Shown: piece by piece, positions 54,909-63,923 of the stretch
Layout: the number at the start of each line of letters is the position of its first letter
Position numbering within the stretch: the stretch's first letter is position 1
From: an uncultured Granulosicoccus sp.
Lineage (GTDB): Bacteria > Pseudomonadota > Gammaproteobacteria > Granulosicoccales > Granulosicoccaceae
Direction: 5' to 3'
Assembly (NCBI GenBank): GCA_947495035.1
Contig: CANLXI010000030.1
Location: 21,893-85,892, forward strand
Length of the DNA stretch: 64,000 bases
Notes under the pieces: generated by a model
Seen by the model: only the letters and a program-made list of their open reading frames with translations
Told to the model about the DNA's origin: nothing
Databases searched by the model: none
Program-made: the position numbers and the translations under genes

Positions 54909-57257
54909 TCAGGCACTGCGCCTGAGCGGTTTGTCAGTGTCGGCTTCCAGATCAAAGAATGATGGAAAGTCATCGAGTTCATCGATGAACACCGGTCTGG
55001 AAAAATAGTAGCCCTGAACCAGCCTGATCCTTGTCTGCTGTCTGAGGTATTGCAGCTCCTCAAGGGTTTCAGCCCCCTCCGCCACCATGTCGATGTCAAG
55101 TGCGCTGCACAAGGATTCAATGGCTTTCAATATGCCCTGACTTCTCGGCCTGTCTTGAATGGCGGTGATGAAAGCGCGATCGACCTTGACCTCATCGGCG
55201 GTGATGTCAGCCAGTGTCGACAGGGAGGAGTAACCGGTCCCGAAGTCATCAATCGATACCCGGACGCCCAATGATCGGAGCTCTGGCAGAACCTGATGCT
55301 GGAAACGCTGGGTTGCGACCAGCGCATCCTCGGTCAATTCCAGAATGATGCTTTTTGCAAAACCGGTAGCTGCCAGTTCCTCGATGAACGAGCGCATGAA
55401 AGCGACATCCCCGGCCTGTGGCGCTGCCACGTTGATACTGACCGTGACATGGTCCCCGAACTGCGATGACAGACGTTCAAGGTTGCGTGCCACGTCCCGC
55501 AACGCGAAACGGGTCATGTCATCCAGCAAGCCCAGTTCAGAGGCAAGTTCGATGAACTCACCGGGCATGTGAATCCGGCCATCCGGTTCAACCCAGCGGA
55601 TCAGGGCTTCGAAAGCGTCAACCCGGCCAGTCGTGATATCCACCTTGGGCTGGAACGCCACGCGGAAGTGCTCCTCGCGAATCGCAACCCGAAGCCGCTG
55701 CTCCAGCTCCATTCGTGCGGTCAGTGTTTCGCGCATCGATTCATCGAAGTAGCTGACACTGCCCTTGCGGCTGCTCTTGGCACGATACATCGCACTGTCG
55801 GCGCAGCGGCGCAGGCTTTCATAGGTATCGCCATGCAAGGGATAGATGCTCGCCCCGACCGATGCCGAGGTCATGACTTCATGACCTTCGATACGGAATG
55901 GTTCTCGCATCGCGTCGATCACCCGCTCGATGACCAGCGACAGTGTGCTCGAGTCCTCCAGTGGGTCGATGAGGATGAGGAATTCGTCACCGCTGATCCT
56001 GGCCAGTGTGTCACCGTCACGAATGGTCTGGCCGACGCGTTGAGCTATTGCCTTGAGCAAGGCATCACCAATGGTATGACTGTAATAGTCGTTGATCTGC
56101 TTGAAGCTGTCCAGATCGATGAAGGCCAGTGCAAACTGACCGGAAGATCCGTGTGCAAGAAGCGCCGCCTCCACCAGCTGATGCATGAGGTCACGATTGG
56201 GTAGTCCTGTCAGCTGATCATGAAACGCTCGGTGAGAGAGTTCTTCTTCGAAACGTTTGCGCTCCGTGATGTCCAGCGAAGCGGTCAGCAACAGGGATTC
56301 ATCATGAATGCGTACAGGCTTTTCGGTGATCAGCAAGGTGTGCTGCGACCCGGACAGATTGACAGTCTCTTCACGAGATGTCTGCTGACCGCCACGAAGC
56401 TGTTCTTCATATCGCAGACCTTGCTCACGAATGACTTCCGGATCGTCGCAGTCGAGAATCTCCGGCAGAGTCCCGATAAGCTCATTGGCCTGCCGCCCGT
56501 AGATGGCAGATACGGCATCATTGGCTATCAGCAGCTTGCCGCTCTCATCCTGGACCGCAACACCCACAGGCAGCACGTTCACCATTTCCTGTAGCAGACT
56601 TGCATTGCGTCTGGCCAGCAATTCACTTTTCCTCAATTGTGCAGTCAATTCGCGCAGACGCTGACCTTCTGCGGCGCTCTCGCTGGCAAAACGGGTCGCC
56701 AGTGCATGCGACGCAAGTACCGAAAAACGGCGGGCGAGATCGATATGGTTTCGATCAAAACCGTTCTCGCCGATCGCTCGCAACAGCACCAGAATTCCCC
56801 TGCGCCCACGCACCTTCACCGGGACATAAAGCGATGACTGCTCGACGGAGAGAATATCCGTACTGACTCGGCTCCATTCCTCGATGCCTGCATTCGAGAA
56901 CGTTGCGATGACCCTGCCGTTCAGAACCTTGCGAAACAAGGAACCTGCCGACCACAGCGTTCCGCTCAGACTGGCTGGCTCTGCCACAATGCAATCCAGA
57001 AAGTGCTCCGTATCGGGCTCTTCGACATCCCGCTCTGCAAGCATCATGGCCTGAGAAAACGTAAAGACCTTGCGCAGTGAGGCAAAGACGCGCGCAAACG
57101 GATCGTCGTTGACATCCAGATCCAGCAAGGAATCCAGTGCATCCAGCAACTGCTGCCCCTGTGAGTTGCTCTCACGCAGCGCATCATGCTCATGCCGCAG
57201 AGCGAGCAAGGCTTCGCGCAGCTCTTCTGCACTCTCGATGGTGGTCGCTTCAGCCAT
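54909..57257 (-). CDS. GAF-PAS-GGDEF-EAL cyclic-di-GMP enzyme
   Basis: 782 residues, no membrane segment. GAF-like domain about 45-190, PAS about 220-335, GGDEF domain about 340-505 with SGDEF at 422-426 and FIDLDSFKQIND, and EAL domain about 515-760 with EAL 550-552, Asn609, ELTED near 640, DDFGTGYSS 670-678, Lys691, Glu727 and QGYYFSRP. The phosphodiesterase site is complete. The first Gly of GGDEF is Ser, a variant seen in active cyclases, so either or both activities are possible. Its ATG shares one base with the FIST stop (TGATG), giving tight coupling. Confidence 0.92.
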   Translation of the reverse strand: MAEATTIESAEELREALLALRHEHDALRESNSQGQQLLDALDSLLDLDVNDDPFARVFASLRKVFTFSQAMMLAERDVEEPDTEHFLDCIVAEPASLSGTLWSAGSLFRKVLNGRVIATFSNAGIEEWSRVSTDILSVEQSSLYVPVKVRGRRGILVLLRAIGENGFDRNHIDLARRFSVLASHALATRFASESAAEGQRLRELTAQLRKSELLARRNASLLQEMVNVLPVGVAVQDESGKLLIANDAVSAIYGRQANELIGTLPEILDCDDPEVIREQGLRYEEQLRGGQQTSREETVNLSGSQHTLLITEKPVRIHDESLLLTASLDITERKRFEEELSHRAFHDQLTGLPNRDLMHQLVEAALLAHGSSGQFALAFIDLDSFKQINDYYSHTIGDALLKAIAQRVGQTIRDGDTLARISGDEFLILIDPLEDSSTLSLVIERVIDAMREPFRIEGHEVMTSASVGASIYPLHGDTYESLRRCADSAMYRAKSSRKGSVSYFDESMRETLTARMELEQRLRVAIREEHFRVAFQPKVDITTGRVDAFEALIRWVEPDGRIHMPGEFIELASELGLLDDMTRFALRDVARNLERLSSQFGDHVTVSINVAAPQAGDVAFMRSFIEELAATGFAKSIILELTEDALVATQRFQHQVLPELRSLGVRVSIDDFGTGYSSLSTLADITADEVKVDRAFITAIQDRPRSQGILKAIESLCSALDIDMVAEGAETLEELQYLRQQTRIRLVQGYYFSRPVFIDELDDFPSFFDLEADTDKPLRRSA

Positions 57258-58501
57258 CAGATGCCGAAGGCCACGGTAGAGATCATCAGATTGCCATGAA
57301 CGTTGCTGTCTATCAGGCGGCCCTGTTCACCAAAGGTGAAGCAGACGATGAACGGCACGTCACCCAGACCCGAGGCCACGGCATCAGGTACACCACGTAT
57401 ATCCTCACCCACGGCGATCTTGCAACCACCACAAAAGACCACCAGCCCGCCGGCGACCTGTCCTCCACCTGACTCCACGCTTTTCCGGGCCTGATCAGCG
57501 ACGTTGCCGGCGCGATTGACCAGACGTCGCGTTTCGCCTTTCATCGCATAAACTCGGTCACCGACCTCCAGGTTGCAGAAGGTACGCAAGGAATTCTCCT
57601 GTCCGATCGACTCAGGATGAATCAACAGATAATGGCTGACGCCATCGACCTTGCCGGCATCGGTCGCCAGCGGAAACATGGTGGTATCGGCCAGAATGCT
57701 TCCGCCTTCGCGTATGCGCTGTCCAATCAGGTCATCTACCCAGCGGTTGTAGACTTCCGCTGCTGGCATGTCGTCGATACTCAGAATCTCGCGCCCGGCA
57801 CTTCCGGTGACCACGCCGCTCTCGCCTGCTGGCCGGTAGCCGATTCCGGTTACGATGCCAGTCGGCCCAACCGGTTCATAGCCTCCCTGAAACGCATAGC
57901 CCAACGATGACGAGGGGAACAGGACGCCAAGAACGAGACCGTCCACCAGCGGACCACCCGGCCCCATCTGGGTCCATCGACCTGACACATCGTCGTCGGC
58001 CGAAGAACCGCCAACGATCGGGCAGTTGTCACCGACAATTCGCCGCAAACCGGCGATGACATCTTCCTCGTGACCCGGCGCCTGATAGACCCAGATGAGT
58101 TCCGGCAATTGCCCTCTGCAGTCGCAATCATCCAGAGCCTGCTGCAACAGTCGCTCGGCCGCCAGCGCAGCATCATCACCCAAAGGCCCGGCAGCCACCC
58201 CATAATCACCATCAGTGTCGTCAACAAGCAGCAAACCCACCCCCTGCTGGCCCATGCAGCCCTTGTCGGTGATCAGTCCGCCAGACGAACTTCCGCCAAT
58301 CAATGCCGCAGCGGGCAGGCGGGTAGCAGCCCAATCATGGAGTGCCTGCTCATCATGTCCGCACCCATAGAACATGAACACGATGCTTGCATCCTGTGGA
58401 TCGGTGCCCAGCGACGAGTCCAGTTGCTCAATGGCCTCCCGTGTCGATGCAGCGCATGCATTGAAGGTCTTCAGACGTGGCATTCGAGTATTATCTTTCA
58501 C
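57257..58501 (-). CDS. FIST-domain sensory protein
   Basis: 414 residues from GTG 58501 with AAGG upstream; an ATG six codons later is possible. The N-terminal FIST domain (about 30-215) has FMFYGCGHDEQAL, ALIGGSSSGGLITDKG and IVGGSSADDD. The C-terminal FIST_C domain (about 245-395) has VSHYLLIHPESIGQENSLR and FTFGEQGRLIDSN. FIST proteins are thought to bind small ligands such as amino acids and pass signals to partner output proteins. Translational coupling to the GGDEF/EAL enzyme suggests that protein is the partner. No signal peptide, so cytosolic. Confidence 0.88.
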   Translation of the reverse strand: MKDNTRMPRLKTFNACAASTREAIEQLDSSLGTDPQDASIVFMFYGCGHDEQALHDWAATRLPAAALIGGSSSGGLITDKGCMGQQGVGLLLVDDTDGDYGVAAGPLGDDAALAAERLLQQALDDCDCRGQLPELIWVYQAPGHEEDVIAGLRRIVGDNCPIVGGSSADDDVSGRWTQMGPGGPLVDGLVLGVLFPSSSLGYAFQGGYEPVGPTGIVTGIGYRPAGESGVVTGSAGREILSIDDMPAAEVYNRWVDDLIGQRIREGGSILADTTMFPLATDAGKVDGVSHYLLIHPESIGQENSLRTFCNLEVGDRVYAMKGETRRLVNRAGNVADQARKSVESGGGQVAGGLVVFCGGCKIAVGEDIRGVPDAVASGLGDVPFIVCFTFGEQGRLIDSNVHGNLMISTVAFGI

Positions 58502-58600
58502 TGCGATGCCTTCTCTATCGGCGTGTCTCGATCAAACCTTACGCCTGTGGGAATGCTTGCTCAGTGTTGAAAGTGTGATTCCAGTCCCACGACCTGTTTC

Positions 58601-58622
58601 GACTCACCGACGACCGTGAGTC
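58601..58622. repeat. Inverted repeat upstream of the FIST operon
   Basis: GACTCAC and GTGAGTC (seven bases each, eight-base spacer) lie 100 bases upstream of the FIST start and 96 bases past the MFS stop. It could be an operator or the 3' hairpin of the MFS transcript. The remaining gap 58502-58717 shows no gene. Confidence 0.35.
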
Positions 58623-58717
58623 ATCGAACAGAACGCGGCCAAATCGACCCTGCGTTCGACCATGTGCCGTCAGTCTGTAAGGGCTCTATCCTGAATCCGC
58701 AGCATGCGGCAAGGCTC

Positions 58718-59962
58718 TCATTCCGCGACAGGCGACTCATGCAAGGCCCTGAACATCCGCCCCTCGGTCAACAGCACCACACCAATGGCCGTCGCACTGA
58801 ATAACGCAAACGCACCGATCAATGGCACCGTGCTGCCGTTGAATGCCTGACCGATCAGAAAGCCCAGCACTGCGGCGCCTACCGTCGTGACGCAACCCTG
58901 CACTGATGACGCCGTCCCGGCAATATGCCCGACCGGCTCCATTGCCATGGAACCGAAGTTCGGTGCCGTCAGCCCGAAACAGAACATCATGGCCGACTGC
59001 AATGCGACAAAGGAGTACAGGCTCTGATGACCCGTTTGTTCGACCAGCAGCCCCAGCAAGGCCAGGATCAGCATCGAGCACAAGGCCGAATGTGACACCA
59101 TGCGGGTACCCAGGCGTTCCACGATGCGTGAGTTGAGAAAAGAGGCCATGGCCATGCTGATGGCTGTGATGGCAAAATAGACCGTGAACAGTGCCTCCAC
59201 GTCGAACACGTCGGCAAAGATCTGTTGAACCGACGAAATATAGCCGAACAAGGGGCCCAGAACCAGAGTCATGGCAATGGTGTAACCGATGGAATTACGT
59301 GTGGTCGCCACCACCTTGAATGCCTGGAGAACACGGCCCATTGACAGCGGCAGACGGTGTTCCGGATCCAGGGTTTCAGGCAGACGCATCCAGGCGAATA
59401 CCGCCAAGCCCATTGCAAACAATGCCAGACCCAGAAAGATCCAGTGCCAGCTGACAAACAGCATGACTCCCTGACCAATCGCGGGGGCCAGAACCGGTAC
59501 GGTCAGAAAGATGATGAAGGCCAATGACATGACTCTGGCCATCTGTCTGCCGGAATAGCAATCCCTGACAATGGCGACCACTAGCACTCGGGTTGCCGCA
59601 GAGCCGGCACCTTGCAGAAAACGGGTCATCACGACACCATCAAAGGTACTGGCGAAGACGGTGCAGATGCTGAACACCGCGTAGATGGAAACACCCAGCA
59701 GCAACACGGGGCGTCGCCCGTAACGATCAGACAAAGGTCCGTAGAACAACTGGAACAAACCAAAACCCAGGAAATAGGCGGTGATCACCCATTGACGGTC
59801 ATTGGGGTCTGCGACGTTCAGCTCTTCACCGATGGCAGGCAGTGCCGGCAACATGGTATCCACGGCCAGTCCATTGAGCGCCATGAAGCCCGCCATCAAG
59901 GTCACGAACCCAGCAAAGCTCAGTCCGGGATGCGGAGTTCCGGTGGTTTTATCGGTATTCAT
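58718..59962 (-). CDS. Bcr/CflA-family MFS multidrug efflux transporter
   Basis: 414 residues, twelve membrane segments. The N-terminus GLAVDTMLPALPAIGEELNV with QWVITAYFLGFGLFQLFYGPLSDRYGRRPVLL is the characteristic start and motif A of Bcr/CflA proton antiporters. LQGAGSAATRVLVVAIVRDCY is the family motif C-like helix. It probably exports drugs or small dipeptide/cysteine-like compounds from the cytosol. Divergent from the PhoD-like gene. Confidence 0.87.
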   Translation of the reverse strand: MNTDKTTGTPHPGLSFAGFVTLMAGFMALNGLAVDTMLPALPAIGEELNVADPNDRQWVITAYFLGFGLFQLFYGPLSDRYGRRPVLLLGVSIYAVFSICTVFASTFDGVVMTRFLQGAGSAATRVLVVAIVRDCYSGRQMARVMSLAFIIFLTVPVLAPAIGQGVMLFVSWHWIFLGLALFAMGLAVFAWMRLPETLDPEHRLPLSMGRVLQAFKVVATTRNSIGYTIAMTLVLGPLFGYISSVQQIFADVFDVEALFTVYFAITAISMAMASFLNSRIVERLGTRMVSHSALCSMLILALLGLLVEQTGHQSLYSFVALQSAMMFCFGLTAPNFGSMAMEPVGHIAGTASSVQGCVTTVGAAVLGFLIGQAFNGSTVPLIGAFALFSATAIGVVLLTEGRMFRALHESPVAE

Positions 59963-60270
59963 GGGGAAAGCCTGGTCACTAGCTGCGAGATAGTGCGCAC
60001 CCTGACGGTGCTTGTCAAGTCATCTGCTGGTGCAGGCAGGACTGTCGCGCTGCAGCAAGGCACCGGGTTTTCGAGGAAAATCGACCGGTCGAGATCACAC
60101 CGATCTGCCTTCGCACGGTACTCTTGACCAATCAAGGTCCATTCGCACCAATCCACGTCGTCCGAGTGAAGTACCGGCAATCGCCCGGCTTCATCATGGA
60201 CCCTGGATCAAACTGGACCGCTCGGACAGACTGACTTCAGCGACACAGAACGATTGATCTTTCACAACGC
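59963..60270. other. Divergent intergenic region between MFS and PhoD-like genes
   Basis: 308 bases without a supported gene. A small GCACC-ctgac-GGTGC hairpin is at 59997-60011. Open frames here are short and unlike known proteins. Promoters for both flanking genes must lie here, but I cannot place them with confidence. Confidence 0.3.
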
Positions 60271-62196
60271 ATGACACTCAACTCGGATTTGCCGCGAGTC
60301 CTTGCCGGACCGCTGTTGCGCCACGCACAATCGGATCGACTCAGACTCTGGCTCGTCACCACCTGCCCGACCAACTGGCGAATTCGTGTACGTAGTGAGA
60401 ACAGCACTCTTCTGGATCGCGACCTGAAGTCGCAGGAACAGACTGAACTGCCCATCGGCAAACAGGCATTCGTGCAGCTGCTGGAGATACAGGCAGACTC
60501 TGCATGGCCAGAAGACACTTTGCTCCATTATGACCTTGCCTTTCAGGCCGATGAACAATGGCACTGGATAGCGGACTGGGCGCCGCATCTCTGCCATCAG
60601 GGACAGACCTCGCCGCACCTGGTCATTCAAAGTCGTGTGAGGCGTATTCTTCACGGATCCTGTCGCAAACCGCATCATCCTTCCGAGGATGGTCTGCTGC
60701 GGGTCGATGCTGAATTGATCAACAACGGTATCGAAACCGAATCTCGGCCGACATTCCTGATGATGAGCGGCGATCAGGTTTATGTGGATGATGTCTCGGG
60801 ACCGATGCTGCATGCCATTCATCAACTGGATGCCCGACTCGGCCTGTTCGATGAAGTCATCGATGGTGCTGTGGTTGACAGCGGTCAGGCACTGATGCAA
60901 CACGAACATACCTACTATCGGCGAACGCAACTGTTGCCACGCAGCAGATACAACGCCACCTTGATCGAGCGCTTCTTCGGTGGAGCTCGCAAGCCGATCT
61001 TCACCACTGCCAACGCCGAGAACCATCTCGTCTCGTTCTCGGAGGTCTTGTGCATGTATCTGCTGGTCTGGTCGCCCGTGCCGTGGACTCTGGTCAATCT
61101 GGATGAACCCTCCTTGCCCGCCAACCTGCTGAAACGCTACCGGCGTGAAGTGGAACATGTCAACGGATTCGTGGCTGGTCTGCCCCGCGCGGCACGAGCC
61201 CTGTGTCATGTACCTTGCTACATGATCTTCGACGACCATGACATCACCGACGACTGGAATCTCTCCCAGGCCTGGGAAAAAACGGCCTATGAACATCCCT
61301 TTTCCAGGCGCATTGTCGGCAATGCCCTGTTCGCCTATGTACTGTGCCAGGCTTGGGGTAATGGCTCGAACCAGGTAGATGAACTCATCCCCGACTGTCA
61401 GCAGTTGTTGAGCGAGACTGCCAATGATCGATACTGTCTGAATGCGGAAGGCCAGGATGCGCTGATCGAGAAATTGCTCGACTTTCGCGGCTGGCAGTAT
61501 ACTCTGGATACCTCACCGGCCATCGTCGTTCTCGATACCCGCACCCATCGCTGGCGTCGACCGGCGAAACCGTCAAGGCCCTCCGGTCTCATGGACTGGG
61601 AAGCCCTGAGTGACTTCCAGCAACAGATTCTCGATCGATCGGCTGTTGTTGTGGTTTCTCCGGCCCCCGTGTTCGGGGTCAAGCTCATTGAAATCGTACA
61701 GCGCATATTCACGTTCTTCGGCAAACCCTTGCTGGTCGACGCGGAGAACTGGATGGCACATCATGAAGCTGCGACCGTCATGCTCAGCATTTTTCGACAT
61801 CGTCGTACGCCTCAGAACTTTGTGCTTCTATCCGGGGATGTGCACTACTCGTTTGCCTATGATGTGCAACTACGGTACGAAACAGAATCTCCGGCCATCT
61901 GGCAGATTACCAGTAGCGGGATCAAGAACGAATTTCCCGCAGCACTCATCGAGTGGCTTGACCGACTGAACCGCTGGCTGTTTGCGCCCTGGTCTCCATT
62001 GAACCTGCTGACGCAGCGACGATCATTTCATATCATCCCTCGATTGCCTGTCGGACGAAGTGCCGGTGAACGGCTATGGAACCATTCGGGTATCGGCGAC
62101 ATTCGATTGTCTGACGATGGTCGACCGGCGCACATCCGGCAATTGAACGCAAACACGGGAGAAACGGAGTTCGAGGAAGGGCGACGCAGAGAATGA
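60271..62196 (+). CDS. PhoD-like metallophosphatase-family protein
   Basis: 641 residues. Metal-binding motifs of the PhoD family are in order: LMMSGDQVYVDD (about 163-174), FDDHDITDDWN (about 323-333) and LLSGDVHYSF (about 522-531). An N-terminal beta-sandwich precedes the catalytic domain. No signal peptide or Tat motif is evident, unlike secreted PhoD, so it may act in the cytosol. There is no clear ribosome site at the ATG. Phosphodiesterase or phosphatase activity is predicted; substrate unknown. Confidence 0.82.
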   Translation: MTLNSDLPRVLAGPLLRHAQSDRLRLWLVTTCPTNWRIRVRSENSTLLDRDLKSQEQTELPIGKQAFVQLLEIQADSAWPEDTLLHYDLAFQADEQWHWIADWAPHLCHQGQTSPHLVIQSRVRRILHGSCRKPHHPSEDGLLRVDAELINNGIETESRPTFLMMSGDQVYVDDVSGPMLHAIHQLDARLGLFDEVIDGAVVDSGQALMQHEHTYYRRTQLLPRSRYNATLIERFFGGARKPIFTTANAENHLVSFSEVLCMYLLVWSPVPWTLVNLDEPSLPANLLKRYRREVEHVNGFVAGLPRAARALCHVPCYMIFDDHDITDDWNLSQAWEKTAYEHPFSRRIVGNALFAYVLCQAWGNGSNQVDELIPDCQQLLSETANDRYCLNAEGQDALIEKLLDFRGWQYTLDTSPAIVVLDTRTHRWRRPAKPSRPSGLMDWEALSDFQQQILDRSAVVVVSPAPVFGVKLIEIVQRIFTFFGKPLLVDAENWMAHHEAATVMLSIFRHRRTPQNFVLLSGDVHYSFAYDVQLRYETESPAIWQITSSGIKNEFPAALIEWLDRLNRWLFAPWSPLNLLTQRRSFHIIPRLPVGRSAGERLWNHSGIGDIRLSDDGRPAHIRQLNANTGETEFEEGRRRE

Positions 62197-62246
62197 CGAT
62201 CCTACTGCGGGCCTTCCCCGAACGGGCTAATTGACCGGATCAGAAC

Positions 62247-63617
62247 TTATTCGGGCAGAACCTGCTTCCTGATGATCCCGTGTACCCCCCAGTTCCCGTC
62301 CACCACCTGAGTGACACCGAAGTCTGCAGCCACCGACATCAGGGAAATGGCTTCATCTTCACTCAATCCCTGAGTCGTCATCAGAAAACGGCGCATCTTG
62401 CGAAAGGCATCTCGCATTGCATTGTCGATGGAGGACTTGCTGTAGATATCGCTCTGCGCAGTGTCACCAAGTTCATCCAGATAATTGGAATAACTGAACC
62501 CGTGCACGACCCATTCTGTATCGGTTTCCAGCAAGGGATAATCAAGACCCTCGAGCGCTGACCCCGTCGCATCTCCGGCCTTATGCAGAACCACCTGTAT
62601 CAGGCCCGTCATGGACGTCTCGATGGCAGTACCAGCCAGCTCCGAATCACCTTGTGCCGCATGCGGATCACCGGCACTGAGCAAGGCTCCCTCTACGGCT
62701 ACCGGGTAGTACATGGTGCCGCCCTTGCCAATTCGCCAATTGTCGATATTTCCACCGAAGTATCCCGGCGGAATGGAATCGACAACATCAGCTTCTCTCG
62801 GTGCGACTCCCAGAGTTCCGAAATGTGGACGAACGGGAATACGAACGCCTTCCAGCACCTCGGTATTCTTGCTGATGGTCGAATGATCAACCGGCACTCC
62901 GGGGTAATCGATCAGCTCGTGAGTGACACCATCGGGATCCACTTGTGGCACCCAGCGATAACTGTAGACAGCCTCTGCCCAGTCACGTCCGCCGGTGGAA
63001 TCCATCTCGTAGATTGTGATCACTTCACGTTGCCGCGGCTCCTCGACAAGATCGCTGTAATGAAATCCCCAGGCGGCAGCGGCATTGCTGCCAAAGGTCT
63101 TGCCGGCGTATTCCGGATTGGCTGATGGACGCGGCGCCATGTCGAGAATGCGCACCTCCAGCACATCACCCGGTTCCGCACCACAGACAAAGACCGGACC
63201 CGTCAGTATATGAACACCAAAGCCCTCTCCCGCGCCGCGACCATGAATGGATGCATCGAGTGGTCCTGCACCTCGTCGATCGACGCCCTTGCGGCCCTTT
63301 TCCCAGCGAAAGACGCTCTCGGCACCCGCGTCCCCGGTAACCATCAGTGAAGCGTCATCATTCGCGTGATGTGTCAATGTCTCTATCGTGATGAAATCTC
63401 CCGATTGCACATGCAAACGAGGCTCCTGAGCCTTGCTGAAGTACCCCCAATGAACCGTATCGGCATTTGCGGAAAGCTGATGATGCGACGGCGTATCGGA
63501 TTCGATATCGCAGACATCCTGCGACCAGGCACTGACACTGGCCGTACCCATCAGGCCAGTACACAAGAGCCTGGCCAGAGTTCGTCGATGGTACTTCTTC
63601 TGCAGAACGGTTTTCAT
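62247..63617 (-). CDS. Exported acetamidase/formamidase-family protein
   Basis: 456 residues. A signal peptide is clear (RRTLARLLCTGLMGTASVSAWS, cleavage about residue 32). The FmdA/AmdA fold is recognised from VHWGYFSKAQEPRLHVQSGD, TGPVFVCGAEPGDVLEVRIL, RPHFGTLGVAP and GGNIDNWRIGKGGTMYYPV, followed by LLSAGDPHAAQGDSE. Members hydrolyse short amides to ammonia and acid; most characterised enzymes are cytosolic, so an exported one is less usual. Convergent with the PhoD-like gene, gap 50 bases. Confidence 0.85.
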   Translation of the reverse strand: MKTVLQKKYHRRTLARLLCTGLMGTASVSAWSQDVCDIESDTPSHHQLSANADTVHWGYFSKAQEPRLHVQSGDFITIETLTHHANDDASLMVTGDAGAESVFRWEKGRKGVDRRGAGPLDASIHGRGAGEGFGVHILTGPVFVCGAEPGDVLEVRILDMAPRPSANPEYAGKTFGSNAAAAWGFHYSDLVEEPRQREVITIYEMDSTGGRDWAEAVYSYRWVPQVDPDGVTHELIDYPGVPVDHSTISKNTEVLEGVRIPVRPHFGTLGVAPREADVVDSIPPGYFGGNIDNWRIGKGGTMYYPVAVEGALLSAGDPHAAQGDSELAGTAIETSMTGLIQVVLHKAGDATGSALEGLDYPLLETDTEWVVHGFSYSNYLDELGDTAQSDIYSKSSIDNAMRDAFRKMRRFLMTTQGLSEDEAISLMSVAADFGVTQVVDGNWGVHGIIRKQVLPE

Positions 63618-63923
63618 GGCAGTACATCGCTTTCATGTAGATCGGAACCGTTCCGCTACAAGTTGTCTGCCAGCCACAGAAAAACAGGTTACATTACTTC
63701 AACACATTGATTGGCAAGATGTATTTTCAACCACGATTGTATTGTTAGAGCCGTGAGAACCCTTCAGTACGCCCTGATGACGTGCATGGATTCCGAACAC
63801 GCACCCGAGCGAAGCGCATGGATCACAGGCGCAGGTACTGTATTCCCTGAAATCGATCGACATACAACTACCCGCCAGGATGATCACATGACTTGTTGAA
63901 TGTGCGAATTCCCGAATTTCGAA
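63618..63923. other. Non-coding region at the window end
   Basis: No supported gene. A small GGAAC-c-GTTCC palindrome is near 63645-63655, and several AT-rich stretches near 63680-63750 could hold the amidase promoter (minus strand). A 62-codon open frame on the plus strand looks like nothing I know. From 63903 the sequence degenerates into CGAATTT-type units that lead into the tandem repeat. Confidence 0.35.
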
